This document shows positions 40,463 to 53,186 of a stretch of 64,000 nt of DNA, one piece after another. The position numbers and the translations under genes were made by a program. The DNA lies in NCBI GenBank assembly GCA_947650365.1, contig CANTAL010000101.1, positions 434,001-498,000 of the forward strand, given 5' to 3'. The stretch is from Chamaelirium japonicum. Its lineage: Eukaryota > Streptophyta > Magnoliopsida > Liliales > Melanthiaceae. The notes under the pieces are model-generated. The model ran no database searches, was not told the DNA's origin, and saw nothing but the letters and a program-made list of their open reading frames with translations. The stretch's first letter is position 1. Each line of letters starts with the position of its first letter.

Positions 40463-43436
40463 ATCGTACGAATTCATTCTAATTCATTCATACAATCCAT
40501 TCTAATTCTTTCACACGATCCATTCTAATTCATTCGTACGTTCCATTCTAATTCATTAGCATGATCCATGCTAATTCATTCGTTCGATCAATTCTAATTC
40601 ATTAGCACGAACCATTCTAATTCATTCGTACGATCCATTCTAATTCATTCGCACGATCCATTCTAATTCATTCATAGGATCCATTCTAATTCATTCATAT
40701 GATATATTCTAATTCTAATTCATTCGCACGATCCATTCTAATTCATTCGCACGAATGTATCCATTCTAATTCATTCGTACGACCCATTCTAATTCATTCG
40801 TACGATCCATTCTAATTCATTCGTACGATCCATTCTAATTCATTCATACGATCTATTCTAATTCATTCATACAATCCATTCAAATTCTTTCACACGATCC
40901 ATTCTAATTCATTCGTACGATCCATTCTAATTCATTCGCACAATCCATTCTATTTCATTCGTACGATCCATTCTTACTCATTGGTACGATCCATTCTAAT
41001 TCATTCGCACGAATGTATCGATTCTAATTCATTCGTATGATCCATTCTAATTCATTCGTACGATCCATTCTTACTCATTCGTATGATCCATTCTAATTCA
41101 TTCGGATTGTATGAATGAATTAGAATGGATCGTACAAATGAATTAGAATGAATCGTACAAATGAATTAGAATAGATTGCGCGAATGAATTAGAATGGATC
41201 ATGCGAATGAAATAGAATGGATACAAATGAATTAGAATGGATCATACGAATGAATTAGAATGACGATCCATTCTTACTCATTCGTATGATCCATTCTAAT
41301 TTATTCGCACGAATGTATCCATTCTAATTCATTCGTATGTCTAATTCATTCGTACGGTCCATTCTAATTCATTCGCACAATCCATTCTATTTCATTCGTA
41401 CGATCCATTCTTACTCATTCGTATGATCCATTATGGATACATTCGTGCGAATGAATTAGAATGGATCATACGAATGAGTAAGAATGGATCATACGAATGA
41501 AATAGAATGGATTGTGTGAATGAATTAGAATGGATCGTACGAATGAATTAGAATGGATCGTGTGAAAGGATTAGAATGGATTGTATGAATGAATTAGAAT
41601 AGATCGTATGAAAGAATTAGAATGGATCGTACGAATGAATTAGAATGGATAGTACGAATGAATTAGAATGGATCGTACGAATGAATTAGAATGGATACAT
41701 TCGTGCGAATGAATTAGAATGGATCGTACGAATGAATTAGAATGGATCGTACGAATGAATTAGAATGGATCGTACGAATGGATTAGAATGGATCCTACGA
41801 ATGAATTAGAATGGATACATTCGTGCGAATGAATTAGAAGGGATTGTGCGAATTAAAAAGAACAGATCGTGCGAATGAATTAGAATGGATCGTACTAATG
41901 AATTAGAATGGATCGTGCGAATGAGTTAGAATGGATCGTACGAATGAATTATAATGGATCGTGCGAATGAATTAGAATGGATCGTACGAATGAATTAGAA
42001 TAGATACATTTGTGCGAATGAATTAGAATGGATCGTACGAATGAATTAGAATGGATCGTATGAATGAATTAGAATGGATCGTACGAATGAATTAGAATGG
42101 ATCATGCGAATGAATTAGAATGGATCGTACGAATGAATTAGAATGGATCGAACGAATGAACTAGAATGGATACATTCGTGCGAATGAATTAGAATGGTTC
42201 GTACGAATGAATTAGAATGGATCGTACGAATGAATTAGAATGGATCTTACGAATGAATTAGAATGGATCGTATGAATGAATTAGAATGGATCGTACGAAT
42301 GAATTAGAATGGATACATTCGTGCGATCCATTCTAATTCATTCGCACAATCCATTCTATTTCATTCGTACGATCCATTCTTAACCATTGGTACGATCAAT
42401 TCTAATTCATTCGCATGAATGTATCCATTCTAATTCATTCGTACGAATCCATTCTAATTCATTCGCACGATCTATTCTAATTCATTCGCATGAATGTAAC
42501 CATTCTAATTCATTTGTACGATCCATTCTAATTCATTCATACGATCCATTCTAATTCTTTCACACGATCCATCCTAATTCATTCACACGAATGTATCCAT
42601 TCGTACGAATGAATTAGAATAGATTGCGAATGAATTAGAATGGATCGTACGAATGAATTAGAATGGATCGTACGAATGAATTAGAATGGATCGTGCGAAT
42701 GAATTCGAATGGATCGTACGATCCATTCTAATTCATTTGCACGATCCATTCTAATTCATTCATACGATCCATTCTAATTCATTCGTACGATCCATTCTAA
42801 TTCATTCGCACAAATGTATCCATTCTAATTCATTCGTACGATCCATTCTAATTCATTCGCACGATCCATTCTAATTCATTCGTACGATCCATTCTAATTC
42901 ATTCGCACGATCTGTTCTTATTCATTCGCACAATCCATTCTAATTCATTCGCACGAATGTATCCATTCTAATTCATTCGTACAATCCATTCTAATTCATT
43001 CGTACGATCCATTCTAATTCATTCGTATGATCCATTCTAATTAATTCCTATGATCTATTCTAATTCATTCGTACGATCCATTCTAATTCATTCGTACGAT
43101 CCATTCTAATTCATTCGTACGATCCATTCTAATTCATTCTAATTCTTTCACACGATCTATTCTAATTCATTCGTAGGATCCATTCTAATTCATTCGTATA
43201 ATCTATTCTATTTCATTCGTACGATCCATTCTTACTCATTCGTATGATCCATTCTAATTCATTCGGACGAATGTATCCATTCTAATTTATTCGTACGATC
43301 CATTCTAATTCATTCGTACGATCCCTTCTAATTTATTCGTACGATCCATTCTAATTCATTTGTCCGTTCCATTCTAATTCATTCGCACGAAGGTATCCAT
43401 TCTAATTCATTCGTACGGTCCATTCTAATTCATTCG
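40463..43436. repeat. Blocks around the first fold-back cassette
   Basis: F to 41105, R to 41262, F to 41430, R to 42325, F to 42601, R to 42718, F onward. The R-to-F switch GAATGACGATCC (ACGATCC at 41263) matches 34091, 44353 and 46809. The F run 42719-43490 includes GATCTGTTCTTATTC (42907) and an otherwise regular consensus stretch. Confidence 0.83.
41376..41516. repeat. Fold-back cassette, spacer orientation I
   Basis: Left arm 41376-41429 and right arm 41463-41516 are 54-bp inverted repeats with one mismatch. They surround the 33-bp spacer 41430-41462, which reads ATTATGGATACATTCG and on to GAATTAGAAT. The arms contain the CTATTTC/CTTACTC dimer and its reverse GAGTAAG/GAAATAG. The spacer is the exact reverse complement of the one at 59480-59512. 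Confidence 0.9.
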
Positions 43437-43577
43437 CACAATCCATTCTATTTCATTCATACGATCCATTCTTACTCATTCGTATGATCCATTATGGATA
43501 CATTCGCGCGAATGAATTAGAATGGATCATACGAATGAGTAAGAATGGATCGTACGAATGAAATAGAAAGGATTATG
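43437..43577. repeat. Fold-back cassette, spacer orientation I
   Basis: Arms 43437-43490 and 43524-43577 surround spacer 43491-43523. The spacer reads ATTATGGATACATTCG with CGCG in place of CGTGCG. The right arm ends GATTATG where the left arm requires GATTGTG. Confidence 0.88.
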
Positions 43578-44465
43578 CGAATGAATTAGAATGGATCATA
43601 CGAATGAATTAGAATGGATCGTGTGAAATAATTAGAATGGATTGTATGAATGAATTAGAATAGATCGTATGAATGAATTAGAATGGATCGTACGAATGAA
43701 TTAGAATGGATCGTACGAATGAACTAGATTGGATACATTCGTGCGAAATGAATTAGAATGGATCGTACGAATGAATTAGAATGGATCGTACGAATGAATT
43801 AGAATGGATCTTACGAATGAATTAGATTGGATCATACGAATGAATTAGAATAGATCGTCCGAATGAATTAGAATGGATACATTCATGCGAATGAATTAGA
43901 ATGGATCATACGAATGAATTAGAATAGATCGTGCGAATGAATTAGAATGGATACATTCGTGCAAATGAATTAGAATGGATCATATGAATGAATTAGAATG
44001 GATCGTATGAGTGAATTAGAACGGATAGTACGAATGAAGTAGAATGGATCGTATGAATGAATTAGAATGGATACATTCGTGCGAATGAATTAGAATGGAT
44101 CGTATGAATGAATTAGAATAGATTGTGCGAATGAATTAGAATGGATCGTACGAATGAATTAGAATGGAAACATTCGTGCGAATAAATTAGAATGGATTGT
44201 ATGAATGAATTAGAATGGATCGTACGAATGAATTAGAATGGGTCGTACGAATGAATTTGAATAGATTGCGCGAATAAATTAGAACGGATCGTGCGAATGA
44301 AATAGAATGGATACAAATGAATTAGAATGGATCATACGAATGAATTAGAATGACGATCCATTCTTACTCATTCGTATGATCCATTCTAATTTATTCGCAC
44401 GAATGTATCCATTCTAATTCATTCGTACGTTTAATTCATTCGTACGGTCCATTCTAATTCATTCG

Positions 44466-44606
44466 CACAATCCATTCTATTTCATTCGTACGGTCCATTC
44501 TTACTCATTCGTATGATCCATTTTGGATACATTCGTGCGAATGAATTAGAATGGATCATACGAATGAGTAAGAATGGATCGTACGAATGAAATAGAATGG
44601 ATTCTG
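44466..44606. repeat. Fold-back cassette, spacer orientation I
   Basis: Arms 44466-44519 and 44553-44606 surround spacer 44520-44552. The spacer begins ATTTTGGATACATTCG, one base from the 41430 form. It sits 3,090 bp from the 41376 cassette, the same spacing as the GAATGACGATCC junctions just upstream (41263 to 44353), so cassette and junction were copied together. Confidence 0.88.
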
Positions 44607-45886
44607 CGAATGAATTAGAATGGATCGTACGAATGAATTAGAATGGATCGTGTGAAAGAATTAGAATGGATTGTACGAATGAAATAGAATGGATTGCACG
44701 AATGATTTAGAATGGATTGTATGAATGAATTAGAATGGATCGTGTGAAAGAATTAGAATGGATCGTACGAATGAATTAGAATGGATCGTACAAAAGAATT
44801 AGAATGGATCGTACGAATGAATTAGAATGGATCGTACGAATAAATTAGAATGGATCGTACGAATGAATTAGAATGGATCGTACGAATGAATTAGAATAGA
44901 TACATTCGTGCGAATGAATTAGAATGGATCGTACGAATGAATTAGAATGGATCGTGCGAATGAATTAGAATAGATCATACGAATGAATTAGAATGGATTC
45001 GTTCGTACGATCCATTCTAATTCATTCGTACGATCCATTCTAATTCATTCGTCCGATCCATTCTAATTCATTCGCACGAATGTATCCATTCTAATTCATT
45101 CGTACGATCCATTCTAATTCATTCGTACGATCCATTCTAATTCATTCGTAAGATCCATTCTAATTCATTCGTACGATCCATTCTAATTCATTCGTACGAT
45201 CTATTCTAACTCATTCGCACGAATATAACCATTCTAATTCATTCATACGATTCATTCTAATTCATTCGTCTGAGCTATTCTAATTCATTCGTTCGATCCA
45301 TTCTAATTCATTCGTACGATCCATTCTAATTCATTCATACAATCCATTCTAATTCATTCGCACGAATGTATCCATTCTTATTAATTCGTACGATCCATTC
45401 TAATTCATTCGTATGATCCATTCTTATTCATTCGCACGATCCAGTCTAATGGATTCGCACGATCCATTCTAATTCATTCGCACGAATGTATCCATTCTAA
45501 TTCATTCGTACGATCCATTCTAATTCATTAATATGATCCATTCAAATTCATTCGCACGATCCATTCTAATTCATTCGTACGATCCATTCTAATTCATTCA
45601 TACGATCCATTCTAATTCATTCGCACGATCCATTCTAATTCATTCGTAAAATCTATTCTATTTCATTCGTACGATCCATTCTTACTCATTCGTATGATCC
45701 ATTCTAATTTATTCAGATGAATGTATCCATTCTAATTTATTCGTACGATCCATTTTAATTCATTCGTACGATCCATTCTAATTCATTCGTACGATCCATT
45801 CTAATTCATTCGTCCGATCCATTCTAATTCATTCGCACGAATGTATCCATTCTAATTCATTCGTACGGTCCACTCTAATTCATTCG

Positions 45887-45956
45887 CACAATCCATTCTA
45901 TTTCATTCATACGATCCATTCTTACTCATTCGTATGATCCATTATTGATACATTCG
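45887..45956 (+). repeat. Half fold-back cassette
   Basis: The left arm (45887-45940) is present and is followed by ATTATTGATACATTCG, but the sequence then returns to F units (GTACGATCC) with no right arm. This looks like an orientation-I cassette broken inside its spacer or resolved by recombination. Confidence 0.78.
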
Positions 45957-45957
45957 T

Positions 45958-46980
45958 ACGATCCATTCTAATACATTCATATGATCCATTCTAATTCATT
46001 TGCACGAATATATCCATTCTAATACATTCGTACGATCCATTCTAATTCCTTCGTACGATCCATTATAATTCATTCGTACGATCCCTTCTAATTCATTCGT
46101 ACGATCCATTCTAATTCATTTGTACGAATGGATTAGAATGAATTAGAATGGATCGTACGAATGAATTAGAATGGATCGTATGAGTAAATTAGAATAGATA
46201 CAAAGGAATTAGAATGGATCGTACGAAGGAATTAGAATGGATCATACGAATGAAATAGAATGGATCGTACGAAGGAACTAGAATGGATCTTACGAAGGAA
46301 TTAGAATGGATCGTACGAAGAAATTAGAATGGATCGTACGAATGAATTAGAATGGATATATTCGTGCAAATGAATTAGAATGGATCGTATGAATGAATTA
46401 GAATGGATCGTATGAGTGAATTAGAAGGGATAGTAGGAATGAAGTAGAATGGATCGTATGAATGAATTGGAATGGATACATTCGTGTGAATGAATTAGAA
46501 TGGATCGTATGAATGAATTAGAATAGATTTTGTGAATGAATTAGAATGGATCGTACGAATGAATTAGAATGGATACATTCGTGCGAATGAATTAGAATGG
46601 ATTGTATGAATGAATTAGAATGGATCGTACGAATGAACTAGAATGGATACATTCGTGCGAATGAATTAGAATGGATCGTACGAATGAATTAGAATGGATC
46701 GTACGAATGAATTAGAATAGATTGCGCGAATGAATTAGAATGGATCGTGCGAATGAAATAGAATGGATACAAATGAATTAGAATGGATCATACGAATGAA
46801 TTAGAATGACGATCCATTCTTACTCATTCGTATGATCCATTCTAATTTATTCGCACGAATGTATCCATTCTAATTCATTCGTACGTCTAATTCATTCCTA
46901 CGATCCATTCTAATTCATTCGCACGATCCATTCTAATTCATTCGTACGAATGTATCCATTCTAATTCATTTGCATGATCC
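45958..46980. repeat. About 1-kb module, copy 2
   Basis: This is the second copy of 33218-34265. It shows the F series with GATCCCTTC, the GTACGAATGGATTAG switch (GATTAG at 46131), the R series with ACAAAGGAATTAG and GAAGGGATAG variants, and the return at GAATGACGATCC (46809). Offset to copy 1 drifts from 12740 to 12718, about one unit lost. Confidence 0.85.
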
Positions 46981-49175
46981 ATTCTAATTCATTCGCACGA
47001 TCCATTCTAATTCATTCGCACGATCCATTCTAATTCATTCGTATGATCCATTCTAATTCATTCGCACGATCCATTCTAATTCATTCATACGATCCATTCT
47101 AATTCATTCGTACGATCCATTCTAATTCATTCATACAATCCATTCTAATTCATTCGTACGATCCATTCTAATTCACTCATACGATCCATTCTAATACATT
47201 CATACGATCCATTCTAATTCATTTGCACGAATATATCCATTCTAATTCATTCGTACGATCCATTCTAATTCCTTCGTACGATCCATTCTAATTCATTCGT
47301 ACGATCTATTCTAATTCATTCGTACGATCCATTCTAATTCATTCGTACGATCCATTCTAATTCCTTCGTACGATCCATTCTAATTCATTCGTACGATCCA
47401 TTCTAATTCATTCGTAAGATCCATTCTAATTCATTCGTACGATCCATTCTAATTCATTCGTCCGATCCATTCTAATTCATTCATTCGTACGATCCATTCG
47501 AATTCATTCGCACGATCCATTCTAATTCATTCATACGATCCATTCTAATTCATTCATACAATGCATTCTAATTCTTTCACACGATCCATTCTAATTCATT
47601 CGTACGTTCCATTCTAATTCATTAGCACGATCCATGCTAATTCATTCATTCGATCAATTCTAATTCATTAGCACGATCGATTCTAATTCATTCGTACGAT
47701 CCATTCTAATTCATTCGCACAATCCATTCTAATTCATTCATAGGATCCATTCTAATTCATTCATACGATCTATTCTAATTCTTTCGCACGAATGTATCCA
47801 TTCTAATTCATTCGCACGAATGTATCCATTCTAATTCATTCGTACGATCCATTCTAATTCATTCGCACGATCCATTCTAATTCATTCGTACGATCAATTC
47901 TAATTCATTCGCACGAATGTATCCAATCTAATTCATTCGTACGATCCATTCTAATTCATTCATAGGATCCATTCTAATTCATTCATACAATTCATTCTAA
48001 TTCATTCGCACGAATGTATCCATTCTAATTCATTCGTACGATCAGTTCTAATTCATACACAAAATCTATTCTAATTCATTCATACGATCCATTCTAATTC
48101 ATTCACACGAATGTATCCATTCTAATTCATTCATACGATCCATTCTAATTCATTCGTACGATCCATTCTAATTCACTCATACGATCCATTCTAATTCATT
48201 CATAGGATCCATTCTAATTCATTTGCACGAATATATCCATGCTAATTCATTCGTACGATCCATTCTAATTCCTTCGTACGATCCATTTTAATTCATTCGT
48301 ACGATCTATTCTATTTCATTCGTACGATCCATTCTTACTCATTCGTACGATCCATTCTAATTCATTCGTACGATCCATTCTAATTCATTCATACAATCCA
48401 TGCTAATTCATTCGTTCGATCAATTCTAATTCATTAGCACGAATATATCCATTCTAATTCTTTCGTACGATGCATTCTAATTTATTCGTACGATCCATTC
48501 TAATTCATTCATTTGATCCATTCTAATTCATTCGTACGATCCATTCTAATTCATTCGTCCGATCCATTCTAATTCATTCGCACGAATGTATCCATTCTAA
48601 TTCATTCGTACGATCCATTCTAATTCATTCGCACGATCCATTCTAATTCATTCGTATGATCCATTCTAATTCATTCATACGATCTATTCTAATTCATTCA
48701 TACAATCCATTCTAATTCTTTCTCACGATCCATTCTAATTCATTCGTACGATCCATTCTAATTAGCATGGATTATAATTAGCATGGATCCATTCTAATTC
48801 ATATGATACATTCGTAGGATCCATTCTAATTCTTACTCATTCGTATGATCCATTCGAATCCATTCTAATTCATTCGTACGAATGTATCCATTCTAATTCA
48901 TTCGTACGATCCATTCTAATTCATTCGTACGATCCATTCTAATTCATTCGTAAGATCCATTCTAATTCATTCGTACGATCAATTCTAATTCATTCGTACG
49001 ATCCATTCTAATTCATTCGCACGAATGTATCCATTCTAGTTCATTCGTACGATCCATTCTAATTCATTCGTACAATCCATTCTAATTCATTCGCACGATC
49101 CATTCTAATTCATTCGTACGATCAATTCTAATTCATTCGCACGAATGTATCCATTCTAATTCATTCGTACGATCC
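46981..49175 (+). repeat. F-oriented run
   Basis: F units with the GATCAATTC/GCACGATCCATGC module (47620-47680, 48390-48440) and the CACAAAATCTATTC unit (48059) also seen near 33095 and 62701. A local irregularity at 48765-48860 mixes GCATGGATTATAATTAGC fragments like those of the scrambled zone. The run ends at GATCCTGAATTAG, a junction repeated at 50269 and 53624. Confidence 0.84.
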
Positions 49176-49831
49176 TGAATTAGAATGGATCGTACGAATG
49201 AATGGGTCGTGCAAATGAATTAGAATGGAATATACGAATGAATTAGAATGGATCATACGAATTAATTAGAATGGATCATACGAATGAATTAGAATGGATC
49301 GTACGAATGAATTAGAATGGATCGTATGAATGAATTAGAATGGATCGTGTGAATGAATTAGAATTGATCGTACGAATGAATTAGAATGGATACATTTGTG
49401 CGAATGAATTAGAATGGATCGTACGAATGAATTAGAATGGATCGTATGAATGAATTAGAATGGATCGTACGAATGAATTAGAATGGATCGTACGATTGAA
49501 TTAGAATGGATCGTGTGAAAAAATTAGAATGGATCGTACGAATGAATTAGAATGGATCGTACGAATGAATTAGAATGGATCGTGCGAATGAATTAGAATG
49601 GATCGTACGAATGAATTAGAATGGATACATTCGTGCGAATGAATTAGAATGGATCGGACGAATGAATTAGAATGGATCGTACGAATGAGTAAGAATGGAT
49701 CGTACAAATGAAATAGAATAGATCATACGAATGAATTAGAATGGATCGTACGAAGGAATTAGAATGGATCATACGGATGAATTAGAATGGATATATTCGT
49801 GCAAATGAATTAGAATGGATCGTATGAATGT
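49176..49831 (-). repeat. R-oriented run before the 3,355-bp duplication
   Basis: R units with 28-bp class members at 49388, 49626 and 49793. Its last two units already resemble 51670-51730, so the duplication breakpoint lies within homologous satellite. Confidence 0.83.
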
Positions 49832-52800
49832 ATTAGAATGGATCGTATGAGTGAATTAGAATGGATCGTACGAATGAATTAGAATGGATCGTATGAATGA
49901 ATTAGAATAGATACATTCGTGTGAATGAATTAGAATGGATCGTATGAATGAATTAGAATAGATTTTGTGAATGAAATAGAACTGATCGTACGAATGAATT
50001 AGAATGGATCGTATGAATGAATTAGAATGGATCGTGCGAATGAATTATAAAGGATCGTACAAATGAATTAGAATGGATACATTTGTGCGAATGAATTAGA
50101 ATGGATCGTACGAATGAATTAGAATGGATCGTATGAATGAATTAGAATGGATCGTACGAATCCATTCTAATTTCATTCGTATGATCCATTCAAATTCATT
50201 CTAATTCATTCGTACGATCAATTCTAATTCATTCGCACGAATGTATCCATTCTAATTCATTCGTACGATCCTGAATTAGAATGGATCGTATGAATGAATT
50301 AGAATAAATACCTTTGTGCATATGAATTAGAATGGATCGTACGAATGAATTAGAATGGATCATATTAATGAATTAGAATGGATCGTATGAATGAATTAGA
50401 ATGGATCGTACGAATGAATTAGAATGGATCTTACGAATGGATTAGAATGGATACATTCGTGCGAATGAATTAGAATGGATCGGACGAATGAATTAGAATG
50501 GATCGTACGAATGAATTAGAATGGATCAAATGAATGAATTAGAATGGTTACATTCATGCGAATGAATTAGAATGGATCGTACGAATGGATTAGAATGGAT
50601 CGTACGAATGGATTAGAATGGATACATTCGAGCGAATGAATTAGAATGGATCGTACGAATGAAATTAGAATGGATCGTACGAATGAATTAGAATAGATCG
50701 TACGAATGAATTAGAATGGATCGTACGAATAAATTAGAATGAATCGTGTGAAAGAATTAGAATGGATCGCACGAATGAATTAGAATGGATCGTGCGAATG
50801 AATTAGAATGGATCGTACGAATGAATTAGAATGGATCGTGCTAATGAATTAGAATTGATCGAACGAATGAATTAGCATGGATCGCACGATCCATTCTAAT
50901 TCATTCGTAAGATCCATTCTAATTGATTCGTACGATCCATTCTAATTCATTCGCACGAATGTATCCATTCTAGTTCATTCGTACGATCCATTCTAATTCA
51001 TTCGTACGATCCATTCTAATTCATTCATACGATCTATTCTAATTCATTCATACAATCCATTCTAATTCTTTCACATGATCCATTCTAATTCATTCGTACG
51101 ATCCATTCTTATTCATTCACACAATCCATTCTATTTCATTCGTACGATCCATTCTTACTCATTCGTATGATCCATTCAAATTCATTCGCACGAATGTATC
51201 CATAATGGATCATACAAATGAGTAAGAATGGATCATACGAATGAAATAGAATGGATTGTGCGAATGAAATAGAATGGACCGTACGAATGAATTAGAATGG
51301 ATACATTCGTGCGAATGAATTAGAATGGATCGGACGATTGAATTAGAATGGATCGTACGAATAAATTAGAATGGATCGTACGAATAAATTAGAATGGATC
51401 GGACGAATAAATTAGAATGGATATATTCGTCCGAATGAATTAGAATGGATCATACGAATGAGTAAGAATGGATCGTACGAATGAAATAGAATAGATTGTA
51501 CGAATAAATTAGAATGGATCGTACGAATGAATTAGAATGGATCGTACGAAGGAATTAGAATGGATCGTACGAATGAATTAGAATAGATCGTACGAATGAA
51601 TTAGAATGGATCGTACGAAGCAATTAGAATGGATCGTACGAATGAATTAGAATGGATATATTCAAGCAAATGAATTAGAATGGATTATATGAATGTATTA
51701 GAATGGATCGTATGAGTGAATTAGAATGGATCGTACGAATGAATTAGAATGGATTGTATGAATGAATTAGAATGGATCGTACGAATGAATTAGAATGGAT
51801 CATACGAATTAATTAGAATGGATCATACGAATGAATTAGAATGGATAGTACGAATGAATTAGAATGGATCGTACGAATGAATTAGAATGGATACATTCGT
51901 GCGATCCATTCTAATTCATTCGCACAATCCATTCTATTTCATTCGTAAGATCCATTCTTACTCATTGGTACGATCCATTCTAATTCATTCGCACGAATGT
52001 ATCCATTCTAATTCATTCGTACGAATCCATTCTAATTCATTCGTACGATCCATTCTAATTCATTCGCACGACCCATTCTAATTCATTCGTGCGATCCATT
52101 CTAATTCATTCGTACGATCCATTCTAATTCATTCGTATGATCCATTCTAATTAATTCGTATGATCCATTCTAATTCATTCGTACGATCCATTCTAATTCA
52201 TTCATACAATCCATTCTAATTCATTCGCACGAATGTATCCATTCTAATTAATTCGTACGATCCATTCTAATTCATTCATATGATCTATTCTTATTCATTC
52301 GCACGATCCAGTCTAATTGATTCGCACGATCCATTCTAATTCATTCGCACGAATGTATCCATTCTAATTCATTCGTACGATCCATTCTAATTCATTAATA
52401 TGATCCATTCTAATTCATTCGTACGATCCATTCTAATTCATATGCACAAAGGTATCCATTCTAATTCATTCGCACGAAAGAATTAGAATGGATTGTATGA
52501 AAGAATAGATCGTATGAATGAATTAGAATGGATCGTACGGAATGAATTAGAATGGATTGTATGAATGAATTAGAATGGATCGTACGAATGAGTAAGAATG
52601 GATCGTACGAATGAATTAGAATGGATCATACAAATGAATTAGAATGGATCGTACGAATTAAATAGAATGGATCATACGAATGAAATAGAATGGATCGTCC
52701 GAATGAATTAGAATGGATTGTACGAAGGAATTAGAATAGATCGTGCGAAGGAATTAGAATGGATCGTACGAATGAATTAGAATGGATATATTCATGCAAA

Positions 52801-53186
52801 TGAATTAGAATGGATCGTATGAATGAATTAGAATGGATCGTATGAGTGAATTAGAACGGATAGTACGAATGAAATAGAATGGATCGTATGAATAAATTAG
52901 AATGGATACATTCGTGTGAATGAATTAGAATGGATCGTATGAATGAATTAGAATGGATCGTACGAATGAATTAGAATGGATCGTGCGAATGAATTAGAAT
53001 GGATCGTACGAATGAATTAGAATGGATCGTACGAATGAACTAGAATGGATACATTCGTGCGAATGAATTAGAATGGATCGTACGAATGAATTAGAATGGA
53101 TCTTACGAATGAATTAGAATAGATCGTACGAATGAATTAGAATGGATCGTACGAATGAATTACAATGGAAACATTCGTGCGAATGA
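49832..53186. repeat. 3,355-bp tandem duplication, copy 1
   Basis: The copy contains blocks R, F (50163-50272), R, F (50883-51205), R, F (51903-52475), R. I compared most of it line by line with the sequence 3,355 bp downstream and found no difference, including rare variants such as CATTCTAATTTCATTCG, ATACCTTTGTGCATATG and GATCCTGAATTAG. Matching extends 49832-53200 against 53187-56555. Single units elsewhere differ at several positions, so this duplication is by far the youngest event visible, unless it is an assembly error. Confidence 0.93.
51120..51260. repeat. Fold-back cassette, spacer orientation II
   Basis: Arms 51120-51173 and 51207-51260 surround spacer 51174-51206. The spacer ends CGAATGTATCCATAAT, the reverse of the 41-44 kb form, with CAAATTC in place of CTAATTC. 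The right arm carries ATACAAATG and GATCATACG variants. Confidence 0.87.

Larger units (their letters stand above)
43578..45957. repeat. Mixed blocks 43.6-46.0 kb
   Basis: R to 44352, F to 44520, R to about 45000, F to 45957. The F part includes the 166-bp-module relative starting GATCCATTCTTATTC at 45415. The R part 43960-44352 repeats the series of 33600-34090 (GTATGAGTG, GAACGGATAGTACG, ATACAAATG). Confidence 0.82.

Noticed and set aside
41376..41516. Fold-back cassette as a MITE or other transposon
   Set aside because: Arms and spacer are made wholly of satellite units, with no target duplication and no foreign sequence. Recombination or template switching explains it better.
51887..52081. 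64-codon open frame, identical again at 55242-55436
   Set aside because: The identity comes from the 3,355-bp DNA duplication and not from selection on a protein. The peptide is the same satellite translation.
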